Shown here in pieces: positions 34,789 through 42,952 of a stretch of 64,000 nucleotides of DNA. Location of the stretch: assembly GCF_024207115.1 (NCBI RefSeq), contig NZ_CP100128.1, forward strand, positions 3,968,001-4,032,000, in the 5' to 3' direction. Each line of letters starts with the position of its first letter. The stretch's first letter is position 1. The DNA is from Chromobacterium sp. IIBBL 290-4 (GTDB taxonomy: Bacteria > Pseudomonadota > Gammaproteobacteria > Burkholderiales > Chromobacteriaceae). Under the pieces are notes generated by a model, which did no database searches, was not told the DNA's origin, and worked only from the letters and a program-made list of their open reading frames with translations. Made by a program: the position numbers and the translations under genes.

Positions 34789-36177
34789 ATGTGGCGGGCT
34801 ACTTTGTTCTTATTGCGTTGCTTGGCGCTGGCTGGATTATTTTTCGCCGGTAATGCTTGGGCGGACTATCTCGCTCAAACTGTTTATTCTTTTCGGGATC
34901 AGACATATGGCTCATTAGATGCAGTTGCCGCCGCTTGCGCCTCATCTTCATCTGCTGGCTTATCTGGCGTCTGGGATAGCGGTGTTGGTGGTTGTGCTTA
35001 TGGTGGCAATGTTCAGAGACCATCGTCTTCAACTTCTTGCGGTGACCCGAATATTTCACCAACTTGGAATGGCTGGTGCATCTCCTCAAATACCACGTAT
35101 CCCGGCACAAAACCTGCATGCCCTTCCAATGCTGCCATGCAGATTACGTGCGGTACGATTTCGGGAAAACATCAGGTGGGCGGTATCAGCCCCACGTTTG
35201 GCCCGGCTTGTGATGGTACGTCCGGCGATTCCACCATGCAGCAGTGTGGGGCAGGGTGCTCGATGAAAGACGTCACTGTTGTGACGCCTACGGCCAGTTA
35301 TCAGGATCACGTTTACGATGGCAATTATTGCAATTTAAATGGCAATGCTGTTAATACGTATCAGCCGAATCCGCCGCCAACAAATCAAACCTGCCCGACA
35401 GGTCAAACCTACGGCACTATTAATAATGTCCCGACCTGCTTAACTAATCCGCCGACTCCTACGCCGACGCCGCCTGCCAATTCAACTGACCCGTCATGCA
35501 GTGCGGGGACAGTTACTTTAAATGATCCTACCACTGGCAAACCCATGGCATGTGTCGATCAACAGCCGCCCGGTGTTCCATGTGCGGCAGGCTTAAATAC
35601 CGTAAATGTAAATGGTGCGACTTTTTGTCTCGGCAGCGCTAATTCTCCGACTAATACAACATCGCCCACGCCCGGCGGCCAGCCTTCAGGCTCTGGGTCC
35701 GGCCATGGCGGTTCAAGTGGGAACGGGAACGGTAATGGCAATGGCAATGGGAACGGCAATGGCAAGGGAAATTCTTCTGGCGGTTCTTCATCTACATGCG
35801 ATCCATCAAAAGACCCAACGTGCAAGCCCGCTCCACCTGCTTGCGATCCAACAAAAGACCCTACCTGCAAGCCTTGCGATTACACCGGGGTAATGGCATT
35901 TCTTTGTCAGGGCGATCCGCCTGCCGCCGATACATCCGCTCCTAATCTCGTTAATCAGGATGGTGGCAATTTATCAAGCCTCTTGAATACGTCAGATTTA
36001 TTTATGTCTGGCACATCCTGCCCGCCTGACATGGTTGTATCCGTTTCAGCCATGGGAAATTCTTTTACCTTGAATTTCCCTTATACCGTTTTTTGTCAAT
36101 TCTCCTTGATGATTAAGCCATTAATCATCATTGCCGCCGCAATTGGCGGCGCGCTGATTGTTTTCAGGAGAGGATAA
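34789..36177 (+). CDS. Adsorption protein (pIII-like)
   Basis: 462 residues: signal peptide (LFLLRCLALAGLFFAGNAWA), a Cys-rich N-terminal receptor-binding region, a low-complexity linker of Ser/Gly and about seven Asn-Gly repeats (35726-35770), two CDPxKDPTCKP repeats, and a C-terminal membrane helix (MIKPLIIIAAAIGGALIVF) ending in RRG. Same design as Ff pIII: tip protein that binds a pilus and then the host envelope. Follows the coat gene. Confidence 0.8.
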   Translation: MWRATLFLLRCLALAGLFFAGNAWADYLAQTVYSFRDQTYGSLDAVAAACASSSSAGLSGVWDSGVGGCAYGGNVQRPSSSTSCGDPNISPTWNGWCISSNTTYPGTKPACPSNAAMQITCGTISGKHQVGGISPTFGPACDGTSGDSTMQQCGAGCSMKDVTVVTPTASYQDHVYDGNYCNLNGNAVNTYQPNPPPTNQTCPTGQTYGTINNVPTCLTNPPTPTPTPPANSTDPSCSAGTVTLNDPTTGKPMACVDQQPPGVPCAAGLNTVNVNGATFCLGSANSPTNTTSPTPGGQPSGSGSGHGGSSGNGNGNGNGNGNGNGKGNSSGGSSSTCDPSKDPTCKPAPPACDPTKDPTCKPCDYTGVMAFLCQGDPPAADTSAPNLVNQDGGNLSSLLNTSDLFMSGTSCPPDMVVSVSAMGNSFTLNFPYTVFCQFSLMIKPLIIIAAAIGGALIVFRRG

Positions 36178-36495
36178 ATGCCAGTCTTAATAGCCATTTG
36201 CGCGGCCGTTGTTACTACGCTCCTTACCAACATTATCTCTAGAATTGTTGGGGCGATTGGTTTTGGCATGGTTTCTTATGCAGGGGCCAATGCTTTGCTT
36301 AGCGGATTCAAGAGCTTGATTTCTTCTTATGTCGGCGGATTGCCTTCAGCCATTTTTGCATTGCTTGGCATGGCCGGATTCGGTCAAGCCATTTCTATTC
36401 TATTCTCCGCCTTGGTTATTCGAATGACTTTAGCAGGCATGGATGCGGCGGGCAGTATGATTCAATCCAAGTGGGGTGGTTTCAAATCTCAATAA
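36178..36495 (+). CDS. Minor coat protein (pVI/DUF2523-like)
   Basis: 105 residues with about three membrane helices and a basic C-terminus. It starts immediately after the pIII-like stop and matches the DUF2523 minor coat proteins that hold pIII at the virion end. Confidence 0.75.
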   Translation: MPVLIAICAAVVTTLLTNIISRIVGAIGFGMVSYAGANALLSGFKSLISSYVGGLPSAIFALLGMAGFGQAISILFSALVIRMTLAGMDAAGSMIQSKWGGFKSQ

Positions 36496-36505
36496 AGGAG
36501 CTGTC

Positions 36506-36670
36506 GTGCAACTTCAACTCGATTTGATCAGAGCTTTATGGCAGGTTTTTACTATTACTTTTGTTTTTGGGATTCTTGCCGGCCTTGGCCTTTCCATGCT
36601 TATGAGCTTTGCAATGGATGCCATTGACAAGAAAATAGAGCTTGCAGAAATGAAAGGGGCGAAGAAATGA
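36506..36670 (+). CDS. Small phage membrane protein
   Basis: 54 residues from the GTG at 36506, which has AAAGGAG 5 bases upstream. An ATG at 36476 would overlap the previous gene and lacks a site. One membrane helix (WQVFTITFVFGILAGLGLSML) and a charged tail are seen. It overlaps the zot ATG by 4 bases. Function unknown; it may help the assembly ATPase. Confidence 0.55.
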   Translation: MQLQLDLIRALWQVFTITFVFGILAGLGLSMLMSFAMDAIDKKIELAEMKGAKK

Positions 36671-37809
36671 TCACGCTCTTAACCGCTACGCCCGGCAGCG
36701 GCAAAACTCTTTTCATACTTCAGCACTTGGATGAATTAAGCAAAAGGGAAGGGCGGCAGGTCTATTATCACAACATCCCTTTGACTGAGGAGGGCAAGAA
36801 ACATCTTGGCTGGATAGAGCTTGAAGACCCGTTGAAATGGTTTGAGCTTCCCGCGCAAGCGCTTATTGTGATGGATGAAGCGCAATATGTTTTCCCGGTT
36901 CGGCTTTCAGGAAAGCAAATCCCTGCTTACGTTGACAAGTTTGCAACGCATAGGCATTTGGGCTTGGATATTTTTCTCATTACACAAGGCCCGCGCCTGA
37001 TTGACTCTTTTATTCGTCCTCTTATTGGCCGTCATTATCACTTAATTCGCTTATTCGGCTTGTCCCGGTCCAATTTGTTGCGCTGGGAATCCATTCAGGA
37101 AAATCCGAACAGCAGGGGAGCCAAGGCGGATTGTTTGGCTCGCTCTACCTTTTCATTTCCGAAGCATGTTTATAATTGGTATAAGAGTGCTGAGGCTCAC
37201 ACCGTTAAAGTTTCCATTCCTAAAAAGGTATGGTTAATTGGCCTCGCCTTGGTTATTGCTGTGGTTATGGTTCCCGTGTCACTTTATACGCTTAGCTCTT
37301 TTGGGAAAAATCAGGTTAAGGGTTCGGCGGCGTCTGCGCCTGCTGGTCAGATTGCAGGCGGATCAGGAGGGCAGGGAGGCAAGTCTTCTGCTCCTCTTAC
37401 GCCTGTTCAATACGCAAGCGAGCGCATTCCTCGGATGCCTGGCGTTCCTGACTCTGCTCCGCTGTATGATGATTTGGCGAAGCCTCGTGACTTTCCTCAC
37501 TTGGCCGGTTGCATGGCCTCGGCTTCTCGATGTGTTTGCGTGACACAACAAGGGACTGTGATTTCTGACATGCCGGATGGCACGTGCCGTCAGTATGTGG
37601 ATCGCAGCCAGTTCGACCCGTACCAGGATCCGCAGGATCTGCAGCGCCGTGATGTTGATTTTCGCCAGCCGGCGCCGCAGCCGGCTCAGCCAGTCCAGGT
37701 CACTCAGCAGTATCAATCCGCTCGGATTAGCTCGCTGTCGGATGCTACCGCGTATCCGACTCGATCGCCGTCTATGGTGAGCGATTTTGGCAAGGGCACT
37801 CATAAATAA
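36667..37809 (+). CDS. Zot/pI-like phage assembly ATPase
   Basis: 380 residues. Walker A TPGSGKT near the start, Walker B ALIVMDEAQYVF, then one membrane helix (VWLIGLALVIAVVMVPVSLYTL, about residues 191-212) and a periplasmic Pro/Gln-rich tail. The Zot (zonular occludens toxin) domain drives phage extrusion through the inner membrane. Complete. Confidence 0.9.
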   Translation: MITLLTATPGSGKTLFILQHLDELSKREGRQVYYHNIPLTEEGKKHLGWIELEDPLKWFELPAQALIVMDEAQYVFPVRLSGKQIPAYVDKFATHRHLGLDIFLITQGPRLIDSFIRPLIGRHYHLIRLFGLSRSNLLRWESIQENPNSRGAKADCLARSTFSFPKHVYNWYKSAEAHTVKVSIPKKVWLIGLALVIAVVMVPVSLYTLSSFGKNQVKGSAASAPAGQIAGGSGGQGGKSSAPLTPVQYASERIPRMPGVPDSAPLYDDLAKPRDFPHLAGCMASASRCVCVTQQGTVISDMPDGTCRQYVDRSQFDPYQDPQDLQRRDVDFRQPAPQPAQPVQVTQQYQSARISSLSDATAYPTRSPSMVSDFGKGTHK

Positions 37810-37811
37810 CT

Positions 37812-38206
37812 GTTACTGTAACGAAAATATAATAATAATTCTCCTTGAATTTTCGTTACTGTAACGTAAAATAAAGTATGGATAAAACAGGAGGGCGTTA
37901 AAATGCGTGATGCTAACGACAATTCAACATTGGAAATGTTGCCAGTCGCAAAAAAGCGCGGCCGTCCGTCAACGGGAACGGCAATGACGAATGCTGAGCG
38001 CCAGGCCAAGCATCGTAGAGAATCCGTTATCGTAACGCTTAATGATGCTGAATGGTCTGAGGTAGTTTCGGCTCTTTGTCGTGTCGCTGTTGAAAATCTG
38101 GACGTGTCTGACGAATTTCGCAGTGCCGCCAGAAAAATCTATCGCGCCGGGATCAGTCGCGCCGAATCCATGCCCGCGGAATTCCTCGATAAGCCGTTAC
38201 CGTAAC
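37812..38206. repeat. Four copies of palindrome GTTAYYGTAAC / GTTACTGTAAC
   Basis: GTTACTGTAAC at 37812-37822 and 37855-37865 (centres 43 bases apart), GTTATCGTAAC at 38026-38036 and GTTACCGTAAC at 38196-38206. Two copies precede the small regulator gene, one lies inside it and one spans its stop. They are likely binding sites of one DNA-binding protein, possibly the gene's own product. Confidence 0.7.
37903..38205 (+). CDS. Small basic phage protein, candidate DNA-binding regulator
   Basis: 100 residues. It has an AT-hook-like KKRGRPSTGTAMTNAERQAKHRR stretch (about residues 22-44), then a short ribbon/helix region (ESVIVTLNDAEWSEVVSALCR). The gene is bracketed by palindromes that also occur inside it. 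GAGGGCG precedes the ATG. It lies between zot and rep, so control of rep or replication is inferred. Confidence 0.5.
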   Translation: MRDANDNSTLEMLPVAKKRGRPSTGTAMTNAERQAKHRRESVIVTLNDAEWSEVVSALCRVAVENLDVSDEFRSAARKIYRAGISRAESMPAEFLDKPLP

Positions 38207-38442
38207 TTAATTGCCTGACTGTTCCAGCGTCTGAGGACAGCCGGCTCGCCGGCTCCGCAAGCGCTGGGGCAGTCCGCCGCCGGCAGGGTGCGCTTGCGGT
38301 ATCCCCGTCTAGGGAATATGATTTAATCGTCATCTAAAAGCGAAACCCCGGCAGCGCCAACTGACCGGGGTTCCTGAATTCACCCGAGCGACTGCTGCAA
38401 ACAGTCTCCGGGGACCTACGAACATCACAGATCGGACCTGCG
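38206..38442. other. Structured non-coding region upstream of rep, possible phage origin
   Basis: No gene. It holds an AGCCGG-CTCG-CCGGCT hairpin inside a longer CAGCG/CGCTG pairing near 38231-38270, and AACCCCGG (38344-38351) pairing with CCGGGGTT (38365-38372) around a 13-base loop. Hairpin clusters beside an initiator gene are typical of rolling-circle origins; no nick site was identified. Confidence 0.4.
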
Positions 38443-38565
38443 ATGCACGCTCAAACTATACCCGCTGTTGACTCAGAATTCCACCGCGACTCTCTCGTTG
38501 ATTCCTTGCGCGCCAGCGACGACGCGGTCGCCATCAGACCCTCGTACCCTGTAACACGGGGGTAA
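38443..38565 (+). pseudogene. 5' end of rep, separated by frameshift in a G-tract repeat
   Basis: An ATG at 38443 opens 40 codons (MHAQTIPAVDSEFHRD ... PVTRG) that stop at TAA inside a repeat. Adding one G to the first G5 run, or removing one 11-base repeat unit, joins this frame to rep and reads PVTRGVTRGSNT or PVTRGSNT. The downstream rep frame otherwise lacks an ATG for its first 22 codons. So this is probably the true N-terminus of Rep. Confidence 0.55.
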
Positions 38566-38573
38566 CACGGGGG
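38552..38573 (+). repeat. Tandem 11-base repeat with G5 tracts
   Basis: TAACACGGGGG occurs twice in direct tandem (38552-38562, 38563-38573). The unit length is not a multiple of three, so gain or loss of a unit, or of one G, switches the reading frame of rep. Confidence 0.85.
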
Positions 38574-38618
38574 TCAAATACCTTTCAAGGCTCCAAAAAC
38601 CAAACTGAGCGGCTGGTT

Positions 38619-39767
38619 TTGCCGGTTTTTAATTCCAAAACGCAATATAGCGGCTTGTCGGTTGAGAGTCACAACCTCGATACGATGCCCGCGATTGAGT
38701 GCGCATCTCAGTCCTCGACTGGCCAGCCTCTCGCGTTGGCGCTTGACTGGTTGTCGGTGGTGTCCACGGACCTGCATGCAGATCAGGTCGAGGAAGCGTT
38801 CCGTTTGGACGGCTTTCATATTGCCGATGTTCGCGCCAAGTTCGGTTACCGCTATGCGTTCTCGGTGCACTGCGAATCCAACGCGCTGACCGATGCGATT
38901 GTCACGGTTTACCACGGCGGCGATAGTCAGCGCGGCACCATGATGTTCGAGCGTTCTGGACCGCTGGCGGCGAAGGCTGCGGCATTGCTGGTTCGCTTGT
39001 TCGGCGCTGAGGCTTTTCGCCTGTCGCGCGGCGATGTCTGCGTTGATTTGAACGTTTGCGGGCTGTACCGCGAAGGGCGGGAATTTCTGCTGTCAGTGCA
39101 TGAGAATTGGAATACTCAAGGGCAGCGTGGTGCGAAACCGAAATTGCGTGAGATCTCAGATGGCGGCACCGGCGCAGGCAATACGTTTTACATGGGCTCC
39201 GGTGACGTCCACATGTTTCGGATGTATGAGAAAGGCAAGCAACTGAAACGGGCGGATTTAGCGGGTTGGGTGCGGGCCGAAGTGCAGTTGCGTCCCAAGG
39301 GTACGGCGATGCAGCTGATTGCTTGGCAAAGCATCGTTAAGGGGCTGTTTATGGACATTTGGGCGATGACGCCTTACGCGCGGTTTTCGAGTTTCTTCCT
39401 GGCTACCGAGCGAAGCCGCTTACAAGTTGAACCGGGCCCGCGGGATACCAGGTTGGACACCCGCGCGCAACACTTCATCCGTCAGTACTATGGCTTGATG
39501 CAGGAACTTATCGGTGCGCATGCGCATGGCGATTGGTCACAGCTGGGCGACATTGTGCTGATGCTGAAGCGCCGCGCCGATGCGACGGCGGGCTTTACGT
39601 GTCCAGAGGCCGGCGAGGCGTTTGCCGAGTATCAGCGGCGCATACAGGAGGATTGCGAGACCACGGCTTTGCTGATTTCTAAGTCGTCTGATGGTTCGCA
39701 TAATCTATATTATGTCAAATCTTGTAATCCAAATAGCGCAAGCATTGTACAGGAATTTCAAAAATGA
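38619..39767 (+). CDS. Prophage 1 replication initiator (Rep_trans-type), N-terminus frameshifted
   Basis: As it stands the open frame gives 382 residues from a TTG at 38619 (or 360 from ATG 38685). LALDWLSVVSTDLH near the start, RLSRGDVCVDLNVCGLYREG and TFYMGSGDVHMFRMYEKGKQ ... WVRAEVQLRPKG in the middle match the replication initiation factor (Rep_trans) family, which nicks the origin for rolling-circle replication. The last 19 residues after GSHNL come from DNA beyond the att core; in a circular phage the gene would end ...DGSHNL. The N-terminus probably belongs at 38443 but is out of frame. Confidence 0.75.
   Translation: MPVFNSKTQYSGLSVESHNLDTMPAIECASQSSTGQPLALALDWLSVVSTDLHADQVEEAFRLDGFHIADVRAKFGYRYAFSVHCESNALTDAIVTVYHGGDSQRGTMMFERSGPLAAKAAALLVRLFGAEAFRLSRGDVCVDLNVCGLYREGREFLLSVHENWNTQGQRGAKPKLREISDGGTGAGNTFYMGSGDVHMFRMYEKGKQLKRADLAGWVRAEVQLRPKGTAMQLIAWQSIVKGLFMDIWAMTPYARFSSFFLATERSRLQVEPGPRDTRLDTRAQHFIRQYYGLMQELIGAHAHGDWSQLGDIVLMLKRRADATAGFTCPEAGEAFAEYQRRIQEDCETTALLISKSSDGSHNLYYVKSCNPNSASIVQEFQK
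39693..39720 (+). other. dif-like XerCD site between the two prophages
   Basis: GGTTCGCATAA, centre TCTATA, TTATGTCAAAT. This matches the E. coli dif arms (GGTGCGCATAA and TTATGTTAAAT) at all but about two positions and has the 6-base centre. Both arms are good, so it may still be recombined by XerCD. It lies inside the 3' end of the prophage 1 rep frame. Confidence 0.85.
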
Positions 39768-39845
39768 GCTGACACAATTCATGTCGCATGTACGCAACAG
39801 ATTCATGAAACTAACGACATCTCATCACCTCGCCCACGCTGCAAG

Positions 39846-40310
39846 ATGAAACATTGCAATCCGATTGCGAACTTCCCGTGCCACCCGGACGACCTGTACC
39901 GGGTGATTTGCTTTGGTGACGCCAAGGAGCTGGCTAACGAACTGGACGTGACTGTCCAGAAGATCAACCGCTGGCGACGAGGCCTGGAGCCTGTACCCAA
40001 GGCGGCCTATCTATGGCTCAAGCACAAGACAGATACCGCACTTGGCCCGCACTTTGGCCCGTTCAGAGGTTTCAGGCTAAGCAAGCATGGCGAGGCGCTG
40101 GAATGCCCAGCAACAGGCGTCCGCATCCCATATGAAGAAATTGCAGAGTTGCCGGAATACCGGCGCTTGAGACGGCTTGTCGGTCAACAAGCCGAACTGA
40201 TCGAAACGCTAATGCGCGAGCGGGATTTTTATAAGAGAAATTGCCTTCGTGATTCAAAATACGGAATGTTACTTAGTATGATATTTCACGATAAGAGTGA
40301 TGAGGGGTGA
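39846..40310 (+). CDS. Phage HTH-type protein (DUF3653-like)
   Basis: 154 residues. An N-terminal helix-turn-helix-like region (AKELANELDVTVQKINRWRRGLEPVPKAAYLWL), a middle GPFRGFRLSKHGEALECPATG segment and a C-terminal helix (LVGQQAELIETLMRERDFYKRNC). It resembles DUF3653 proteins of filamentous phages. A clear paralogue lies at 49625-50059, also just right of a dif-like site. Likely regulatory; role unknown. Confidence 0.6.
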   Translation: MKHCNPIANFPCHPDDLYRVICFGDAKELANELDVTVQKINRWRRGLEPVPKAAYLWLKHKTDTALGPHFGPFRGFRLSKHGEALECPATGVRIPYEEIAELPEYRRLRRLVGQQAELIETLMRERDFYKRNCLRDSKYGMLLSMIFHDKSDEG

Positions 40311-40353
40311 TATACAATAAATTATCTAATGGCCAGACAATAAAGGAAAGAGT

Positions 40354-41241
40354 ATGTGCGCTCCTCTTGAGAAAATTAAGTCAATTTTTGAATGCGCGTG
40401 TAAATTCTTTATCGATGAAGAGGAGTTAAAATTAAAACCAGTTATGTATGCATTTGCAAACCTCTTTCTATTTCTGGCTGGCGTTGTTTTAATTGGGACT
40501 GCCGTGGCTGGCAGTTTAAAAGAAATGGAAATTGAAAAATTCATTGCCTTATGTTCGGCTGGATTGATCTTTGTATTGGTTTCATGCATTGATAGATTTG
40601 AATATATAAAATGGCTAAGCATTGAAGCAAAAACCAGAAAAAACATATCAAACGCGGAAGAGGTGTTGAGAAAACTAAAGGAGGTATCAGAATTAAGTCT
40701 GCGAAATGCAGTTATATCAAAAATCCAAGGCAACTCAATGAAAAAGGTGCAGGGCAATGATTTAATCTCTACGCATAAAGAAATAAAAAAGGCATTGAGG
40801 CGGCAAAATTGCAACGACAATACAGTAAAAGAAATATTAAAGCCCTTGGAGGATGAAATGACTAACTCCATGTTTTACTTTGCAATTAAAAAGATTGCTG
40901 ATTTGGCGGTTGAAAATATTAAAGAATTGGATGCCGTATACCCCAGGTCGAATGATGAATATCAACAACGAGAAAAAATTAGAGAATTTTTTTTTAAATG
41001 TAAGCATTTTTTAAACTCAGAAAATAAATCAGAAGAAATTATTCCATTGCTGGAGAGTGCTCCGGCAATTAAGGGTGTTGATATGGAAAAGTGCAAGAAG
41101 GATGCGGGGGAGGTAACTAAAGAAGTTGATCTTTTAGAAAAGAGAGGCACTTTCAGAAATGAATCCATGTGGGTGGAGGCGTATGACTCATACATCTCCG
41201 GACGGGTCTTCGGCGGCTATGGCTCTGAGTACATGTTTTAA
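40354..41241 (+). CDS. AT-rich accessory gene of prophage 2, membrane-anchored protein of unknown function
   Basis: 295 residues. Two membrane helices lie at about residues 30-55 (MYAFANLFLFLAGVVLIGTAVAG) and 65-83 (IALCSAGLIFVLVSCI), and the rest is a long charged, helical cytoplasmic part rich in Lys/Glu. Base composition is much poorer in GC than the surrounding phage genes, as is common for cargo (moron) genes. No family recognised. Position between the att end and the phage core suggests a host-benefit or superinfection-exclusion role, which is only inference. Confidence 0.6.
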   Translation: MCAPLEKIKSIFECACKFFIDEEELKLKPVMYAFANLFLFLAGVVLIGTAVAGSLKEMEIEKFIALCSAGLIFVLVSCIDRFEYIKWLSIEAKTRKNISNAEEVLRKLKEVSELSLRNAVISKIQGNSMKKVQGNDLISTHKEIKKALRRQNCNDNTVKEILKPLEDEMTNSMFYFAIKKIADLAVENIKELDAVYPRSNDEYQQREKIREFFFKCKHFLNSENKSEEIIPLLESAPAIKGVDMEKCKKDAGEVTKEVDLLEKRGTFRNESMWVEAYDSYISGRVFGGYGSEYMF

Positions 41242-41282
41242 AGTGCTCACCCTTACACCCTCCCCTCGCCGGGAGGCAGCCG

Positions 41283-41308
41283 GGCAGGATGTAAAAACAC
41301 ATCCTGCC
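41283..41308. other. Hairpin in the intergenic region downstream of the secretin gene
   Basis: GGCAGGATGT (41283-41292) and ACATCCTGCC (41299-41308) form a perfect 10-bp stem with loop AAAAAC. The region 41242-41496 has no gene. In Ff phages the packaging signal is a hairpin just past gene IV, and this one lies past the secretin gene in the same way, so a packaging or origin role is a reasonable guess. Confidence 0.45.
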
Positions 41309-41496
41309 GGATGCCTCAGAGGGTAGATGACTGGTGAGGCCGTCAATACCGCGAATCCTCACCCGGTCCCGGCCAAGTGCGCGCCGGGCTGCGGCTTCCG
41401 GTTCGGATATTGACAGCCGGTAAATAGTCCAGCTCCGACAATTAAAGAAATCCTCTATCTTATCGGCATCTATATGCTCAAATCGGAAAAATACTT

Positions 41497-41709
41497 ATGA
41501 GAAGACGCTACAACATCGAATCGGTACTTGATAAAAGCTCTGGCAGATACTCTGTAAAAGTGACACCGAGCCAAGAATCCGGGATTAAGGAATTCCAGTC
41601 ACCTCCCTTGTTCATCTCGCGAGACGAGGCCGTAGAAAACGGGCTGGACTACTTGGCATCTCGGGGGCTGGGGCGGCACATTTGGCACGTCGTGGTGAAT
41701 GAGTTCTGA
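41497..41709 (+). CDS. Small hypothetical phage protein
   Basis: 70 residues (MRRRYNIESVLDKSSGRYSV ... HIWHVVVNEF), no membrane helix, no family recognised. It ends 1 base before the convergent secretin gene. Coding is plausible from its compact fit but unproven. Confidence 0.45.
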   Translation: MRRRYNIESVLDKSSGRYSVKVTPSQESGIKEFQSPPLFISRDEAVENGLDYLASRGLGRHIWHVVVNEF

Positions 41710-41710
41710 C

Positions 41711-42952
41711 CTAGCTATTTTCCGTCGCAATGTCACATTGCACGAGAATGACGATCTCCGTATCCGTCTTATAGGTGGAATCGGATAGCTTCCAGTTTGT
41801 GAAGGGGAAGAATGCGCGGTCTCGCCCTTCCCTGCTCGTTTTCAGGCCGCCCAACACGTAGACATCGCCCGGTTTGACGCTGAATGAGCTTTTCAGGTTG
41901 CGCGTCATCAGCGTGGGCGAGCTGTTCACGCCGGTTTTCGTCTCGACAAACGTGCTGACCTCCTGAATCAAATCCAGCCGGATAACCTTGTCTCTGACCG
42001 TTGGCCGGACCTCTATCAACACACCCGAAGGCTTGTAATCAACGGACTGAACGGGGTTGCCCTTGGCGTCATACGTCACCGCGCCCAAGACCGGCACATT
42101 CTCGCCAGACTGGAACAGCGTAGACTCGCCATCCGAAGCCAGCACATCCGGGCGCGTCACCACGTTAAAGCGGCTATCCGTGGCGAACAGTTCCGCAAAC
42201 AAGTCGATGCTGGCGCCGCTGAACTTGAACGCGGTAGACGCCGGCGCGGCTGACTGCGGCACGACGCCCGCAGACAAGGAAAGCCGCTGGCCAGCTGCGC
42301 GAATCACCGCCGCCAGGTTAAATCCGCCCTTGTCCGAGCCCGTCACCTCATACACCACGGCGCGCAATCGCACTTGCTGGACAGGTTTGTCCAGTTGGTC
42401 AATCAGCGATTGCAAGCGCTTGACCTCTTCCGCCGTGCCTTGGAACACAAGCGCGTCTGTCGGCCTCGACTGCGTGCTTAGCGGTGAATTGCCTTGGTCA
42501 TTTGCCGCATGCGGCGCATCGCCGCGCTGAACCGGACGGTTTTGCACAAAGCGGCCAGTCGTAAACAGTCCGGCAATCATGTCTGTCAGGTAATTGGCAT
42601 CCCGATAGTGCGGGCGATAGATCCACACCTGATCCGCGACGGCCTGCGGCTGATCGCTCAGCAGATGGATATAGTCAATGCTGCCCTTGGATTCGATCAT
42701 GAAGCCCGCCGCCCGCATGACGTCGCGGAACACGACTGCTTGCTGACTGGCCGGGAGCCCGGATAGAGAGGCGGTAATCGACGCATCCGAAGCCTGCGCC
42801 TTGGCATCCAGCACAAAGCTACGCTTGGCGACTTCCGTGTAGTAGAGCTTGACGAAGTCGGCGATGCGAATCTGATCGAAGGTCATGGTGACTTGCGCCG
42901 CCATCGCCAGCGGCGACAACAGCAGGAGGCACAGCCAGCCCGCTAGTTTCAT
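41711..42952 (-). CDS. Phage-encoded secretin (pIV-like)
   Basis: 413 residues: signal peptide (KLAGWLCLLLLSPLAMA), N0/N1-type periplasmic domains (MTFDQIRIADFVKLYYTEV, YRDANYLTDMIAGLF, TDALVFQGTAEEVKRLQSLIDQLD) and the C-terminal secretin domain (VVTRPDVLASDGESTLFQSGENVPVLG ... VKPGDVYVLGGLKTS). It forms the outer-membrane gate for phage exit, making prophage 2 independent of a host secretin. ATGA overlap with zot upstream. Confidence 0.9.
   Translation of the reverse strand: MKLAGWLCLLLLSPLAMAAQVTMTFDQIRIADFVKLYYTEVAKRSFVLDAKAQASDASITASLSGLPASQQAVVFRDVMRAAGFMIESKGSIDYIHLLSDQPQAVADQVWIYRPHYRDANYLTDMIAGLFTTGRFVQNRPVQRGDAPHAANDQGNSPLSTQSRPTDALVFQGTAEEVKRLQSLIDQLDKPVQQVRLRAVVYEVTGSDKGGFNLAAVIRAAGQRLSLSAGVVPQSAAPASTAFKFSGASIDLFAELFATDSRFNVVTRPDVLASDGESTLFQSGENVPVLGAVTYDAKGNPVQSVDYKPSGVLIEVRPTVRDKVIRLDLIQEVSTFVETKTGVNSSPTLMTRNLKSSFSVKPGDVYVLGGLKTSREGRDRAFFPFTNWKLSDSTYKTDTEIVILVQCDIATENS

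Larger units (their letters stand above)
33317..39706 (+). mobile_element. Filamentous (Inoviridae-like) prophage 1 integrated at dif
   Basis: About 6.4 kb between the left hybrid att site and the central dif-like site. Gene order on +: G5P-like, small conserved membrane protein, major coat, pIII-like, pVI-like, small membrane protein, Zot, small regulator, Rep. The HTH gene is on -. It has no secretin, so export would use a host secretin. Joining its two ends in silico makes Rep stop at CTG-TGA right after the att core, supporting these limits. Exact end bases are uncertain within the 6-base crossover region. Confidence 0.8.

Noticed and set aside
35726..35775. Short tandem repeats (GGNAAYGGN units) that might look like a satellite or CRISPR-like array
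   Set aside because: They encode the Asn-Gly linker of the pIII-like protein in frame and have no spacers.
38443..38565. Considered as an independent 40-residue leader gene for rep
   Set aside because: Frame arithmetic (restored by +1 or -11 bases in the repeat) makes a split rep N-terminus the simpler reading, although a leader peptide is not excluded.
41281..41340. Considered as a CRISPR repeat or a tRNA because of the strong stem
   Set aside because: Only one copy, no cloverleaf and no spacer pattern.
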